This document shows, piece after piece, positions 1-62,454 of a stretch of 64,000 nt of DNA (position 1 is the stretch's first letter; each line of letters starts with the position of its first letter). The notes under the pieces are model-generated. The model saw only the letters and a program-made list of their open reading frames with translations, made no database searches and had not been told where the DNA came from. This DNA comes from Lamellibrachia satsuma (Eukaryota; Annelida; Polychaeta; Sabellida; Siboglinidae), in the NCBI GenBank assembly GCA_033239005.1, contig BSQZ01000028.1, positions 3,147,501-3,211,500 of the forward strand. Reading direction: 5' to 3'. Both the position numbers and the translations under genes were made by a program.

Positions 1-244
1 CCATGCACTTCTTATAGAGCGTTTTGCCAGCACACCAAGTTTGCAGACTTTTCAAGCTCAACTGCAGACTTCACTGATGCGTGGTAGAGTCCGCATTCCT
101 TTTCCGTTGGAATTTATTTGAAATATATCCCAAAACTGGCATAGCAAGCAATATGCTATCAGTCTGATATCGACAGCAAAACGGGCAAAACAAACTTAAT
201 AGCGAACGTAACAATCGCCAAAACACCCCTCTCCACCCCGGCTA

Positions 245-292
245 GTCGTGACTTCTACCAGGTCAGAGAATCGAGGTGACCTACTTGTGCTA
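245..292. promoter_or_regulatory. Shared upstream block with inverted AGGTCA half-sites
   Basis: AGGTCA at 260-265 and its inverse TGACCT at 277-282 are separated by 11 bases. Nearly the same block, with the same spacing, lies at 61206-61253 upstream of the second exon-1 copy. AGGTCA is the known half-site of many nuclear receptors. A regulatory role is inference. The block could instead be a dispersed repeat or simply part of the duplicated segment. Confidence 0.35.
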
Positions 293-1528
293 TAGATAAT
301 ACTATTCGCAAGGAGTTAAATAGGCTAGGGTTAAATAACTTCCTGGTTGTCAATATTCATGTGCCTGCCTGTCTGCGTGAGTGGCGTTATTGTGCGTTGT
401 AACCACAATGGTTTGGGCGCACACGAACGGTGTTATAAACGGTAGGGTAACCTGGGGTACCGATGCCACCGAGGTAAGGCGGCCCCCGTTACATACACAA
501 AGTATCAAACATTGAACGTCCCCAAATCTGGTGCACAATGATGTTAACATATATTCGTGAAAATCGTAATTCATATAGATGCTAACATCTGTTGCATACC
601 AACCACAAAAGCTCAGCAACACGAGACAAACGTAATTAAATTTACTATCATGCTATGTGTATGTATGCATTTTATTTCCGGGCAACGGTTCGTTCGTATT
701 TATATATAGTGAACCCCTTAATTGTAGACATTATTTATATTGTAGACATATTTATTTGAACGAACGAAAACCACAAAGTAGGGAGTTATGGACCGTATTC
801 CACAGGCAGGGGGCTGTCTTGCCCGAGAGATTGGGCAAGACGGTTTTTTTTATTACTCTTACTGTTTTCAAATGTAACTCAGCTAGGTTTTCTAGTTGGT
901 GAAAATAGCGTTGCAACTGGTAACATACACATCTGTCTATATCATGAACGCATTAAAGACATGTTAACGTAGTTTCGTAGTGTACATTTTGACCGTTTTC
1001 CATAGGTGAGCCGCGCTGCCCCAGATTACCCTACATACAAGTGCCTTGCTTCGCATCTATTTTGTGAGAAAGAACCGCTCATAAACTATCTTGCTTGTTG
1101 TCACGACAGTTACGAAGTCAGTCCTTTCTGTCCATAATAAGTCGCCCCTCAATTTCCTTTGAAGCTACACGTTTTAAGGCAGGATGAGGACGAAGGTTTC
1201 GCGAGCACGGGCCACCGAAGCGTAGCTTGTTAAAATTCGTCACGCTACGTACTGCTATGCCCAGTTAGTCTTACATTAAATGCCCGATTGTCGACTATGT
1301 CACGAGAAGTAGACTTTGTTATATTTAAATATGAAGACGCGGTTCGAGCGGAGTAAATAAATTATGTAATAACTAATCAAAAAAGGACGTTCGCATTTCA
1401 ACAATATTCTTGATATAGTTTTATGACTAAACGGAAGTGTAAAATTTTCCAAAGTTTAGTAGCCATATAAAAATATCGATGTTTGATGCTAAACTAAATT
1501 AATATCAACTTAATTCAAAGTTCCGCGT

Positions 1529-1576
1529 GGGGGGTGTGGGGGGGGTTGGAGTTGGGAGAGGGAGGAGGGGAAGGGG
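1529..1576 (+). promoter_or_regulatory. G-rich tract, possible G-quadruplex
   Basis: At least five runs of three or more G lie within 48 bases, separated by short T/A-containing loops. This matches the general G-quadruplex pattern. It sits about 400 bases before the start codon, so it could affect transcription. That is inference, and no equivalent tract is seen before the second copy. Confidence 0.35.
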
Positions 1577-1977
1577 CTGTTTTAAGATGGCCCATAACTT
1601 TACCACTATTTATGCTAAAATGGATACATTAGTTTTTTTGGGGAAATTCAACTTACAAGAAAGCAAGATATTTTAGTCTGCACCTGTTATGCTTATTTGT
1701 AAATGTAGATCTTTTGCCGTATTAGAAACTTGAGAGATCATCTTAAACCATTGTTTTTTATGGTTCTTACTTTCATCACAGGAAACAAATAAGATTTCTA
1801 CCCGCGTCACGTATGTGTGGCGCGGTTCTAAATGGCGCAAGGTTGTGGGCGTTCTTCGTGTTTCTTGTTGCGAAGACTATTACGAAGCTTCGCGTCTTTT
1901 TCAGAAAGTTCGCCGAGCAACGAAATCGCCTTTCGCGAGTCGCGAGTGGCTGGGTTTGAACGAAGCAGCTCATAGCG

Positions 1978-50564
<48,587 letters not shown>

Positions 50565-51723
50565 CAGTCCAGTTTATTCTGGCTAACACAACCACGAGGT
50601 CAAGTTCCATTGCGAAACATCAGTTCCACTAATTCTAATCTAAATGTTTCGTTAGCTACGTGCACATTTCAGCAGGAAGTATATTAAAGATTACTTGAGC
50701 TTCATATATCCTAATTTAAAATCTTTTCAATAATTCGTATTGACCAAAAGGAACACAGGGTAACACAGTGATACATTATAGTTACTAATGTAATAACTAC
50801 TACTACTACAACTACTACAATTATTATGCTAATGCTACTTGTATTGCTACTACTATTGATACTACTATGACTTCTACTAGTACTAATAATGACTGACAAA
50901 CTGACCAATGACAGTTGCGTTGTATTTGCACTGTCACATGTCATTGCAGTTCACCAATACTGTATTGGCTGAATCATGTTATTGTTAGTGGTGACTGGAT
51001 AACACTGTTTGTTAGCTAATTGCACTCGTCGCGGTTGGACCCAAGTAATGTGTAGCCTTTTGACTGTTTGACATGTATTAAAGCTTAGTAGTCACTCAAT
51101 AGCTTGTGTCATAAACCTTATTAGATAGATATTTTCTAAGCAGCATACTCCCAAATATGTTTAATTTCCATAGTATAACATAGATTTGCCCAAACCAGTT
51201 TCACCCAATAATATAAAGCTTAAACACTTGACTACTTTTCTTTTAATTGTTTTGTTTATGAATGATGGGTGAGCTATGTTTGTACTTTACAGAAAATTGT
51301 TGCACTGGATTTGCAGATTTATTGTGTTTTTTGTGTGGGTGTGGGTTTGACAACTGATGTGTGTCATACTTATTTTGTTTATGAACGGTGGATGAGTTAC
51401 TTTGTAACTTTGCAAAAGCATATTGCACAGTGGATGCGTTAAGTCTTCACTGTGCTTAAGCATATTGCACAGTGGATAAGTAACATTGTTACTTTGCAGA
51501 AGTATATTGCACCGTGGATAAGTTGCACAGTTACTTTGTAGAAGCATATTGCACTGGATTTGCTGTTTCTGTTTTACCTTTGTGTCAAACTAGTGCAGGA
51601 TGAGGGTTTTGCAATTGGTGTGTGTCATGTGTATCCTTGACGGACTAACATTGTTACTAACAAGAACATTTGATATTTCCCAAGACGTCAGCTGTAGCCT
51701 CTATTTCACGACACAATAATAAA
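50565..51723 (+). other. Probable 3' UTR with AATAAA at 51718-51723
   Basis: No ORF is present. It contains a trinucleotide TAC/TAT-rich stretch (about 50785-50890) and about three imperfect repeats of roughly 60-90 bp around GCATATTGCACAGTGGATAAG (51280-51565). AATAAA at 51718 is a plausible polyadenylation signal; ATTAAA-like words at about 50684 and 51077 are alternatives. Confidence 0.5.
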
Positions 51724-53217
<1,494 letters not shown>

Positions 53218-53328
53218 TGTTACATATGGGGAGTCGTGATCGCGCTACGAATGGACTTAATGACAGCTACTTTGTTACATCTAAACAATATTTATTTTAT
53301 AACATAACTACATGTAACATAAAACACG

Positions 53329-54370
53329 TTAGCCAAAACCTGTCTTCTCCAGACTCGGACGGCAGTCAAACCGACCGTGAAAGAGACATGACCAAATATA
53401 TTTTGGTCTGAAGTAGCAATTTGGCAATACCAGCGAAGTGCTCCACTCAGACCGCGTCACCCGCATATCATTCAATGCAGTGGTTTGTTTGTCTAGCACA
53501 CGATTATCCAAGGCCCGTTGTAGTTTGGGGGTTACACGGTAACGTGACAAGAAACGATACATCCTGGTCTCCCGGTCTGGACCAAGAGTCTTCATATATA
53601 CCTTGAGTGTATATGCTGCGCGTTCTGCAAGGCCGTTGCTTGCTGGATGGTATGGCGCACTGCGAATATGTTTGCTATCATTCTTTCTGCAGAACGTCTG
53701 GAATTCTTGTGAATGTACTTCCATTGTCCGAAACCAAAGTACGGGGCAGTCCGTGCGTGGCAAACGTTAGCGTGGCAGCAGTATTCGAAGATGTCATGAC
53801 ATGAGCATCGATGCACTTCGAGCGTCTACAATGACAAGGACCATTTCCATTCTAATGGATCAGCATAGTCAATGTGTACACGATACCACGGTTTACCTGG
53901 CCATTCCCATGGATGCAAGTTTGTGTCCAGTGGCAACTTGTTGTGTTCTTGGCAAACTACGCAACTATGAACCTTAACTTCAATTCCTGCATCACGTCCT
54001 GGCCATCACGTCCTGGCCACCACGTCCTGGCCACCACGTCCTGGCCATCACGTCCTGGCCGTCACACAAAGCTGCGAACTAAACCTTTCATTCGAACGAT
54101 GCCAGGGTGGAATTCATAAAGTTCGTCCAGTAGCGTTCCTCGACCTGGTGTTAGAATAACCACACGAGATCCCCACAGCAAACATCCTTGCATTACGGAT
54201 AGTTCATCCTCCCTTCTCATGTTTGGTGCAAATGCATTGCCCTCATCATGTGGCCGGTCGGTCTTCACAACCTTCGACAACACTGGATCTCGGGTTGTCA
54301 ATTGTGCTATTATAGAAGTGTTGATTAGTGTCTCGTTGACAATCGAAAGAGAAATTGTTTCCCATGACAT
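53329..54370 (-). pseudogene. Gypsy 3 integrase
   Basis: 54370-54062 carries the approach to the H2C2 domain, with MRREDELSVMQGCLLWGSRV and ELHEFHPGIVRMKGL-type sequence (LYEFHPGIVRMKGLVRSFV). 53763-53329 carries the catalytic-core end (SAPYHPASNGLAERAAYTLK). The middle is frame-broken. A 14-bp CACGTCCTGGCCAT repeat (five copies, 53999-54062) lies in the decayed zinc-binding region. Confidence 0.82.
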
Positions 54371-55309
54371 TGGAACACGAAGTATCTTTGTTGCTAGGGG
54401 TAGTTTGCTGAGACATCCACATTTGAGTACCAGGTTTGTATCGGAGGCGATACTGATAGTTTGACAACCTAAGAGCCCATCGTTGAATTCTATGACTTGT
54501 AAGTGGCGATATCAGCTTGTCCTCCTTGAGCAAACCAAGAAGTGGTTTGTGGTCTGTTTGAATAGCAAACTCTCTGCAGCAAACGTATTTATGAAATTGT
54601 GTGACCCCGACTACGATTGCAAGGCACCAATGGTAAGTTTTTATTATAATGCACCAAAACCTGAGAAAATTGCAACATCTTCAACACCACAAACACGTTT
54701 GCTTGTTCTGAAACCCAGTGCCAAGACATGTTTTTCTGCAAAAATTTGTGGAGTGGCGTCAAACCTGTACTGAGGTTCTTCAGAAATTTGTTGTAGTAAT
54801 TCACCATACCCAAGTAACTTCGCAAATCTGGCACTGACCTTGGCTCTGAAACATTCTGTAGCGCGATAAGCTTGGCTATGCTGGGGTGAATGCCTTCAGC
54901 GCCTAGCCGATGACCAAAGTAAACATAAGGGTTTTCCAGAAGCGAGAACAGCTCCACACGTCTGTAGACTACTCAGTACTGTCAAAATATTTGCACGAAC
55001 TTCTTCATGAGTGCGACCGAACACTTGGACGTCATCAAGATAAACTGCTACCAGCGGTATTCCCTGCACCAACTGTTCCATGGCACGTTTGAAAATTCCC
55101 GACGTCACATCATAGCAGAGCCGCGTGTAGGCAAACAAACGTTTCAGTGTAGTAATTGTGGTGAGCTTCCGCGATTCCTCACTGAGAATTATATGTTGGT
55201 ATGCATGACTCAAGTCAAATTTAGAGTAGAGCCCACCTCCCGATAACTTTGAATATAGGTCATCAATGTTTGGAATTGGATACTTGTCAACCTTTGTGGT
55301 CACATTCAA
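54371..55309 (-). pseudogene. Gypsy 3 reverse transcriptase and RNase H
   Basis: 55309-54896 has NIDDLYSKLSGGGLYSKFDL and the catalytic VAVYLDDVQVFG box. 54957-54589 has YFGHRLGAEGIHPS and DLRSYLGMVNYYNKFL. 54533-54400 has ISPLTSHRIQRWALRLSNYQ, the RNase H end. Frameshifts separate the parts. Confidence 0.88.
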
Positions 55310-55339
55310 GGTAAACGTGTAATCGCCGCAAATGCGTAC

Positions 55340-56026
55340 CTACCAATTTGCTTTCAACAATGGCACAATTGGAATAGCCCAGTACGAGTGTTCCACTGGT
55401 TTAATTACGCCTTGAGCTTGTAGTCTATTGAGTTCAGTTTCGACTTTACCCCTTAATGCTAGAGGAACAGGACATGGTTTGAAACAATGAGGTATCACTT
55501 TGTCGTCAACGTGCAGTGTTGCCTCAACACCCTTCAGTGTTCCTAGACTCTCACGGAACAGCTCTGGAAACATTATGGCATAGTCCACACTATCCACGCG
55601 ATGCACTGGTTATCAATCTCATTTCAGCTGTTCCAACCCATCTCTACCAAGCAGACTTTGTCCTATGCCCTTTACTACCAAGCATGGCAGCTGGTATGAT
55701 TTCTCCTGATGATACACACCAACAGTCACGTGCCACACGGGTTGTATCATTTCGCCGGAATAGGTTCACGAACTTGACAAACTCTCAGTAGTCATCTGCA
55801 ACTTTCGACTACCTTATTGAATTTGTTCAAATTGCCTTGAACTGATAACAGTCACAGCTAAGCCAGTGTCAATTTTCATTATTGTTAATACATTGTTCAG
55901 CATCATTGAACACATGTATGGTCTGACATGTATGGTTTTGTTCGATGTGGTATGATACAGGCTCTGATTATACTCAACGTTATATTCACGCTGCATTATA
56001 GGCTCGTACACATGGGTATTGTTCAA
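55340..56026 (-). pseudogene. Gypsy 3 aspartic protease and pre-RT linker
   Basis: 56026-55814 includes IMKIDTGLAVTVISSRQF, the DTG active site. 55606-55340 has ELFRESLGTLKGVEATLHVD and an AQGVIKPVEHSYWAIPIVPL segment, the standard stretch before RT. Confidence 0.82.
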
Positions 56027-56107
56027 TTAAAGTTTCACAAAGTGAATTTTATTTTATTTGCTGCATGACATACACTTGCGAGATGATTTTCACGTCCGCA
56101 ATTGTAG

Positions 56108-59048
56108 CATTTTCTTCCCATGGACACTGCTTCTCCCTCGTAGTATGCCTTGTGCCACCACAACCATTGTATATGTGGCTGCCATCACTACACTTCTCCC
56201 TCGTATTATGCCTGGTGCCACCACAACCATTGTATATGTGGCTACCACCACTACTCTTCTCCCTCGTATTATGCCTAGTGCCACCACAACCATTGTATAT
56301 GTGGCTGCCACCTCTACTCTTCTCCCTCGTATTATGCCTGGTGCCACCACAACCATTGTATATGCGGCTGCCACCACTACACTTCTCCCTCGTATTATGC
56401 CTGGTGCCACCACAACCATTGTATATGCGGCTTCCACCACTACACTTCTCCCTCGTATTATGCCTGGTGCCACCACAACCATTGTATATGCGGCTTCCAC
56501 CACTACACTTCTCCCTCGTATTATGCCTAGTGACACCACAACCATTGTATATGCGGCTTCCACCACTACACTTCTCCCTCGTATTATGCCTAGTGACACC
56601 ACAACCATTGTATATGTGGCTGCCACCACTACGCTTCTCCCTCGTATTATGCGTTGTGCCACCACAACCATTGTATATGTGGCTGCCACCACTACGCTTC
56701 TCCCTCGTATTATGCCTTGTGCCACCACTACACTTCTCCCTCGTATTATGCCTTGTGCAACCACAACCATTGTATATGTGGCTGCCACCACTACGCTTCT
56801 CCCTCGTATTATGCCTTGTGCCACCACAACCATTGTATATGTGGCTGCCATCACTACACTTCTCCCTCGTATTATGCCTGGTGCCACCACAACCATTGTA
56901 TATGTGGCTACCACCACTACTCTTCTCCCTCGTATTATGCCTAGTGCCACCACAACCATTGTATATGTGGCTGCCACCTCTACTCTTCTCCCTCGTATTA
57001 TGCCTGGTGCCACCACAACCATTGTATATGCGGCTGCCACCACTACACTTCTCCCTCGTATTATGCCTGGTGCAACCACAACCATTGTATATGTGGCTGC
57101 CACCACTACGCTTCTCCCTCGTATTATGCCTTGTGCCACCACAACCATTGTATATGTGGCTGCCACCACTACTCTTCTCCCTCGTATTATGCCTTGTGCC
57201 ACCACAACCATTGTATATGTGGCTGCCATCACTACTCTTCTCCCTCGTATTATGCCTGGTGCCACCACAACCATTGTATATGTGGCTGCCATCACTACAC
57301 TTCTCCCTCGTATTATGCCTGGTGCCACCACAACCATTGTATATGTGGCTGCCACCACTACTCTTCTCCCTCGTATTATGCCTGGTGCCACCACAACCAT
57401 TGTATATGTGGCTGCCATCACTACTCTTCTCCCTCGTATTATGCCTGGTGCCACCACAACCATTGTATATGTGGCTGCCACCACTACACTTCTCCCTGGT
57501 ATTATGCCTAGTGACACCACAACCATTGTATATGTGGCTTCCACCACTACACTTCTCCCTCGTATTATGCCTGGTGCCACCACAACCATTGTATATGTGG
57601 CTGCCATCACTACACTTCTCCCTCGTATTATGCCTGGTGCCACCACAACCATTGTATATGTGGCTGCCATCACTACTCTTCTCCCTCGTATTATGCCTGG
57701 TGCCACCACAACCATTGTATATGTGGCTGCCACCACTACTCTTCTCCCTCGTATTATGCCTGGTGCCACCACAACCATTGTATATGTGGCTGCCACCACT
57801 ACACTTATCCCTCGTATTATGCCTTGTGCCACCACAACCATTGTATATGTGGCTGCCATCACTACACTTCTCCCTCGTATTATGCCTGGTGCCACCACAA
57901 CCATTGTATATGTGGCTGCCATCACTACACTTCTCCCTCGTATTATGCCTGGTGCCACCACAACCATTGTATATGTGGCTGCCATCACTACTCTTCTCCC
58001 TCGTATTATGCCTGGTGCCACCACAACCATTGTATATGTGGCTTCCACCACTACACTTCTCCCTCGTATTATGCCTGGTGCCACCACAAACATTGTATAT
58101 GTGGCTGCCACCACTACACTTCTCCCTCGTATTATGCCTGGTGCCACCACAACCGTTGTATATGTGGCTGCCACCACTACACTTCTCCCTCGTATTATGC
58201 CTTGTGCCACCACAACCATTGTATATGTGGCTGCCACCACTACACTTCTCCCTCGTATTATGTCTTGTGCCACCACAACCATTGTATATGTGGCTACCAC
58301 CACTACACTTCACCCTCGTATTATGCCTGGTGCCACCACAACCATTGTATATGTGGCTGCCACCACTACACTTCTCCCTGGTATTATGCCTAGTGACACG
58401 ACAACCATTGTATATGTGGCTTCCACCACTACACTTCTCCCTCGTATTATGCCTGGTGACACCACAACCATTGTATATGTGGCTGCCACCACTACACTTC
58501 TCCCTCGTATTATGCCTTGTGCCACCACAACCATTGTATATGTGGCTACCACCACTACACTTCACCCTCGTATTATGTCTTGTGCCACCACAACCATTGT
58601 ATATGTGGCTGCCACCACTACACTTCTCCCTCGTATTATGTCTTGTGCCACCACAACCATTGTATATGTGGCTACCACCACTACACTTCACCCTCGTATT
58701 ATGCCTGGTGCCACCACAACCATTGTATATGTGGCTGCCACCACTACACTTCTCCCTGGTATTATGCCTAGTGACACCACAACCATTGTATATGTGGCTT
58801 CCACCACTACACTTCTCCCTCGTATTATGCCTGGTGACACCACAACCGTTGTATATGTGGCTACCATCACTACACTTCACCCTCGTAGTATGCCTTGTGC
58901 CACCACAACCATTGTATATGTGGCTGCCACCACTACACTTCACCCTCGTAGTATGCCTTGTGCCACCACAACCATTGTATATGTGGCTGCCACCACTACA
59001 CTTCACCCTCGTATTATGCCTTGTGCCACCACAACCATTGTATATTAA
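56108..59048. repeat. 63-bp minisatellite, about 46 copies
   Basis: The unit is 63 bp (CTTCTCCCTCGTATTATGCC then TGGTGCCACCACAACCATTG then TATATGTGGCTGCCACCACT ACA), with a limited set of point variants (CTTCACCCTC, CTCTTCTCC, GCGGCTTCC and GTGACACC). One copy is shortened near 56716. Because 63 is a multiple of 3, four or more frames stay open for about 1000 codons. I regard these as artefacts. The array lies between protease and the decayed gag of Gypsy 3. Confidence 0.95.
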
Positions 59049-59145
59049 CTGCCCTATATAGTCAGATCTAGCCTCCTGAAATTTAGAGTCTGGAACTAGT
59101 AATGAACGAATATCCTCTCTGGTAAATACATGCCAAGAGTGGCGC
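59049..59145 (-). mobile_element. CR1-like family A fragment beside the array
   Basis: The minus strand reads FTREDIRSLLVPDSKFQEAR SDYIGQ (in two parts), matching the segment at 38090-38175 of the fuller copy. It sits between the array and the gag remnant, so LINE insertion probably came before or with array growth. Confidence 0.75.
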
Positions 59146-59149
59146 CCCC

Positions 59150-59362
59150 TACTGGGTTTGACTTTGCCGTCAACGTCACACGTCAACACCTCTTCCCCAG
59201 TACAGTGTAGGAGCATTGCCTTATTTTGATTCGGGTCTTTGATATCTTGACTTTAGCTGTTATAAAGTGTTATAGGCGTCGCAACCAGCATTCCCACCTG
59301 GCAGTGGCTGTATCGACCGGCTCGGGCGAAAACTGTTGTACATTTGCCTGCTCCATTTCGTC
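59150..59362 (-). pseudogene. Gypsy 3 gag N-terminal remnant
   Basis: From 59362 the minus strand reads MEQANVQQFSPEPVDTATAR WECWLRRL. A frameshift follows, then MLLHCTGEEVLTCDVDGK at 59216, which resembles the LLHxxGEEV motif of Gypsy gag proteins. It is cut by the LINE fragment. Confidence 0.65.
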
Positions 59363-61205
59363 GCTATCATCGTAGCCAATTGTTACATCTGGGGATTGTT
59401 AACCGCGCTATCTACGACATGACAGCTGTTTGTGACAACTAAACAATATTTATTTTATAACATAATTCCCTTTCTACATTTCTACAATTGCTCTACTACA
59501 TTTCTTCTCTCTTTCCTGCTGCCAAAGATTAACCCCAAAATGTTCAACCAAATGAAGGGGGTCATTAAATAGAAGAAGAATGAGTAACGTAAAACTCGTT
59601 TGCCAAGACCAACGTGGGCGCCAAACGGGTAACCCCCTAAGCAGAAAACACTACATAACGAAATGTGCTTGAATAACCGATACATCACAATTATCTAAAA
59701 ACAAAAATCTGGAGTGGCTTTTGTTTTTTTGATATAATTGTTTTATGCATTATAAAAAACTGTTCATAAAATATCTGTACGAATATTACTATGTCCCCGC
59801 ACTCCTGTATGGTCGTTTGCCATCTTGTATGATTCCGAATGTGACCGGAAATCCATTCTTAATTTCGCGGACATGCGAAGTGATTGTGAAATTACTGATT
59901 TTATAACGATCAAGCTTACCCGATTGTCGAGAAAGAGAGTGGACCGAACATATTGTACGCTGTGTGGCCTTAAGACAATTAAAATAAGGTTGATCATCTG
60001 ACCATTTTTCCCTGATGCCATGTCGATGCATATTTATCACGATTTTTCAAAATAAAATAACTGATCATTAATACGACGACAGCTAGCTTCTGATGACAGG
60101 CACATGATGATATGTCATGTATGATAAAACGTCAAATGTAGCCTGTTATCTGACAACTGGTAGTAGAACTGCGACAATTAGGGATCACTCAGTCGCAACC
60201 GAAGGTCGGGACGGTTCACACTATAAGTACGACTCACTGGAACTGTTCGACCATGACCGATTATGTATACAGGTCGATGCGCTCATCCGTGTCGTGGTTT
60301 GGTGCGGTTGTGCCCCGTCTGCTGTTTCATTGTGGAAGACACGAACCAAGTAGTTCTGTCAAATGTAAGTATTGACTCTTATGTTTGTTTTTCTTCTTTA
60401 TAATTCTTACCTCGTAAATCCGTTCCACGGATTGGCGAATTTGTGCTGCGTCATACGCTCCTCTCAAAACCAAGAAATCAAACGGGGTATGTATGTTTGT
60501 CACAGCGATGTATACGTGCGCGTATATGACACCTGCGTGACTTATAGGAAGTAGGTTGGGAACCTGTGCCTTTTAGATGAGACACCTTAAGGCCATGTTT
60601 ATCTATGTGTATGTACTGACACGTATAGTCGCAGATCATCTGACTATTGGCGTATTATGCTTATTGCTGTCAACTATTAATTGAAATGTCGATGTCTATG
60701 GATTACATTGATTGCTGGTTGTAATTATCGCCTTGTGCTCATATTCTCTAATGAATGGTTTATTCACAGTTTATCCAGCCTTCTTCAAAGAGATGTGCTC
60801 TTGTTGCTTTTATTACACAACATCATATAATACGATATTCTCTCACAAGTGTGTATTAGTAAGGTGTTCCACAGCCTTACAGAATATGCATATGCCAAAT
60901 CTTACATAAGAGAATCCCATTAACACTAGTAATATGTAAGGCAACACTTATTACATGCCTGTAACAATTAGTCATGTCAAACTTGCAAGATTTTGATGCA
61001 GAACTGCTCTGGGTGATTATTTTCTGTGGAAATTCCGATGGAAATGCCCAGCAGATTCCTGGTTCGTGATTTATTACCTATCCAACAAGAGATCTAACTG
61101 TGCGCAAGAATAACCCGGGGGTAAACAGACGTTGACCCTAATAGCTGGCGTGATGGATATGGGGCTCAGTCTTTCAATAACAAATTTACGCCGCTGGTCT
61201 CATGC

Positions 61206-61253
61206 AAGTCGTGACTTATACCAGGTCAGAGAATCGAGGTGACCTACTTGTGC
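61206..61253. promoter_or_regulatory. Second copy of the shared AGGTCA palindrome block
   Basis: AGGTCA at 61223-61228 and TGACCT at 61240-61245, again 11 apart, lie about 990 bases before the second ATG. The match to 245-292 is close over nearly 50 bases. Confidence 0.35.
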
Positions 61254-61826
61254 ACTATAATTGTAGGGGCCAGAAGGTTAAAAACACTTCCTCGTGGGAG
61301 ATATTTACGTGGATGAACGTGATATCATTGTGTGTAGTCAACTATACGCTTTGGACATACGCCAACAATACCATATATAGTGTATAGGGGAAAGGCTGAC
61401 AAAATGGCACACTTAATAATATTTGCATTCTAGCGCTTCATAAATGGCTGACAATTACATTATTTTGCTCTATTTATTAAGTACGTGTGCATGGAGAAAT
61501 TCAATGCAGTGGCAATGCAATGATAAATATGGCTTGTTGCATGGCATAAAATGCAACTCTAAACAGTTTGTAATGAGAAACAAGGGTTGTAAGAATATAC
61601 AGTTGCCACGTTATTTTTTATTATCTCGGTCATTTAATTTCAAACTGACATGTAGATTTTCATGTGTACTACAGTCCTCTTAAATGTTCATTTGTAGCAT
61701 TATTAACAGTTACGTGATATACTTGTAAAAAATACTGGTTTAAATATTCGTATGTCCATTTTATAGTGGGCTGAAGCTTGTAGTTTTATTCTAACTACAG
61801 TTAGTTAACACAAAACTATGGAACCT

Positions 61827-61828
<2 letters not shown>

Positions 61829-61905
<77 letters not shown>
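61829..61905. repeat. (TA)n microsatellite
   Basis: About 38 uninterrupted TA units. Confidence 0.98.
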
Positions 61906-61907
<2 letters not shown>

Positions 61908-62213
61908 AAATTACAAGTAAACTACTCATAACTTTAATAAAATGTCATGCGTCAAAAATATGCAGTTGACTACAACGCCCTAATACCACCTTTCACAAAA
62001 TAGCTCACTACACAATAAAAATAAAACAACACAATAGAAAGACTCGTGCAGGTTGATTGTGAAATGTTAAGGTCACAGATAAACCCTAACATGGATGACA
62101 ACTTGCAACATTTACATACTGGTGCGATTTTTCCAGATTATGATTCTAGTCCATAATGATCAAATTGTCGTTTTCAGAAAGTTGACTGAGCTTGAACGAA
62201 GCAGTTCGTAGGA

Positions 62214-62319
62214 ATGACGCGAAATCGTGCTCTGCTGTTCGGGGGTCTCTGTTTGCTGACGATTTGGCACCTCGCAGACGGCCAAGGATTCTCCTGGGGA
62301 CGAAGCACGCCATCTCGAG
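62214..62319 (+). CDS. Exon 1 of a tandem second gene copy: signal peptide
   Basis: 106 nt, ending in phase 1 at GTGAAT. It encodes RALLFGGLCLLTIWHLADGQ and a WGRSTPSR end, closely matching exon 1 at 1978-2080. Similarity extends into the 5' side (GAACGAAGCAG) and into the intron (TTGGCGGCTTCAGAA). The donor is weaker than in the first copy. Whether the second gene is intact depends on sequence beyond the window. Confidence 0.82.
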
Positions 62320-62454
62320 GTGAATTGGCGGCTTCAGAACTTCTACCTACAGTTTAACGACCTTCCGAGTCCATACATATCTGATAGTATCATGATTGTG
62401 CGTGTGTGTGTGCGTGTGTGCGTGCGTGCGTGCGTGTGTATGCGCGCGCTGCAG

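Larger units (their letters stand above)
1..1977. other. 5' flank of the multidomain gene, no coding region seen
   Basis: No ORF here resembles a protein I recognise. The stretch is presumably the promoter and 5' UTR of the gene starting at 1978. Two items stand out: a palindromic AGGTCA pair at 260-282, which recurs upstream of the second gene copy, and a G-rich tract at 1529-1576. I cannot place a transcription start or a TATA box with confidence. Confidence 0.5.
53218..59480 (-). mobile_element. Ty3/Gypsy LTR retrotransposon 3, expanded by a minisatellite
   Basis: Short similar terminal repeats (53218-about 53320 and 59381-about 59480, both starting TGTTACAT and sharing AACAATATTTATTTTATAAC) bound minus-strand pol. 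A primer-site-like TTGGCTACGATGATAGCG follows the right LTR on the minus strand (59363-59380), with a gag start (MEQANVQQFSPEPVDTATAR) just inside. Integrase, RT and protease are present but frameshifted. The gag region is mostly replaced by a family A LINE fragment and the 63-bp array. The LTR ends at the 3' side are uncertain by about 15 bases. Confidence 0.78.
59481..62213. other. Intergenic / 5' flank of the second gene copy
   Basis: No supported coding region. It includes the shared AGGTCA palindrome block (61206-61253) and a (TA)n array (61829-61905). Short ORFs (for example 60117-60353, which is followed by a GTAAGT-like site) cannot be assigned. Confidence 0.5.

Noticed and set aside
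56049..59216. ORFs of 737-1055 codons in at least four frames over the 63-bp array
   Set aside because: Same reason. The array lies within a dead LTR element, and no frame is favoured.
59482..60040. Minus-strand ORFs of 68-85 codons
   Set aside because: No recognisable motif and no supporting context.
60117..60353. 78-codon + ORF followed by a GTAAGT-like site
   Set aside because: It could be a non-coding 5' exon of the second gene copy, but there is no counterpart upstream of the first copy.
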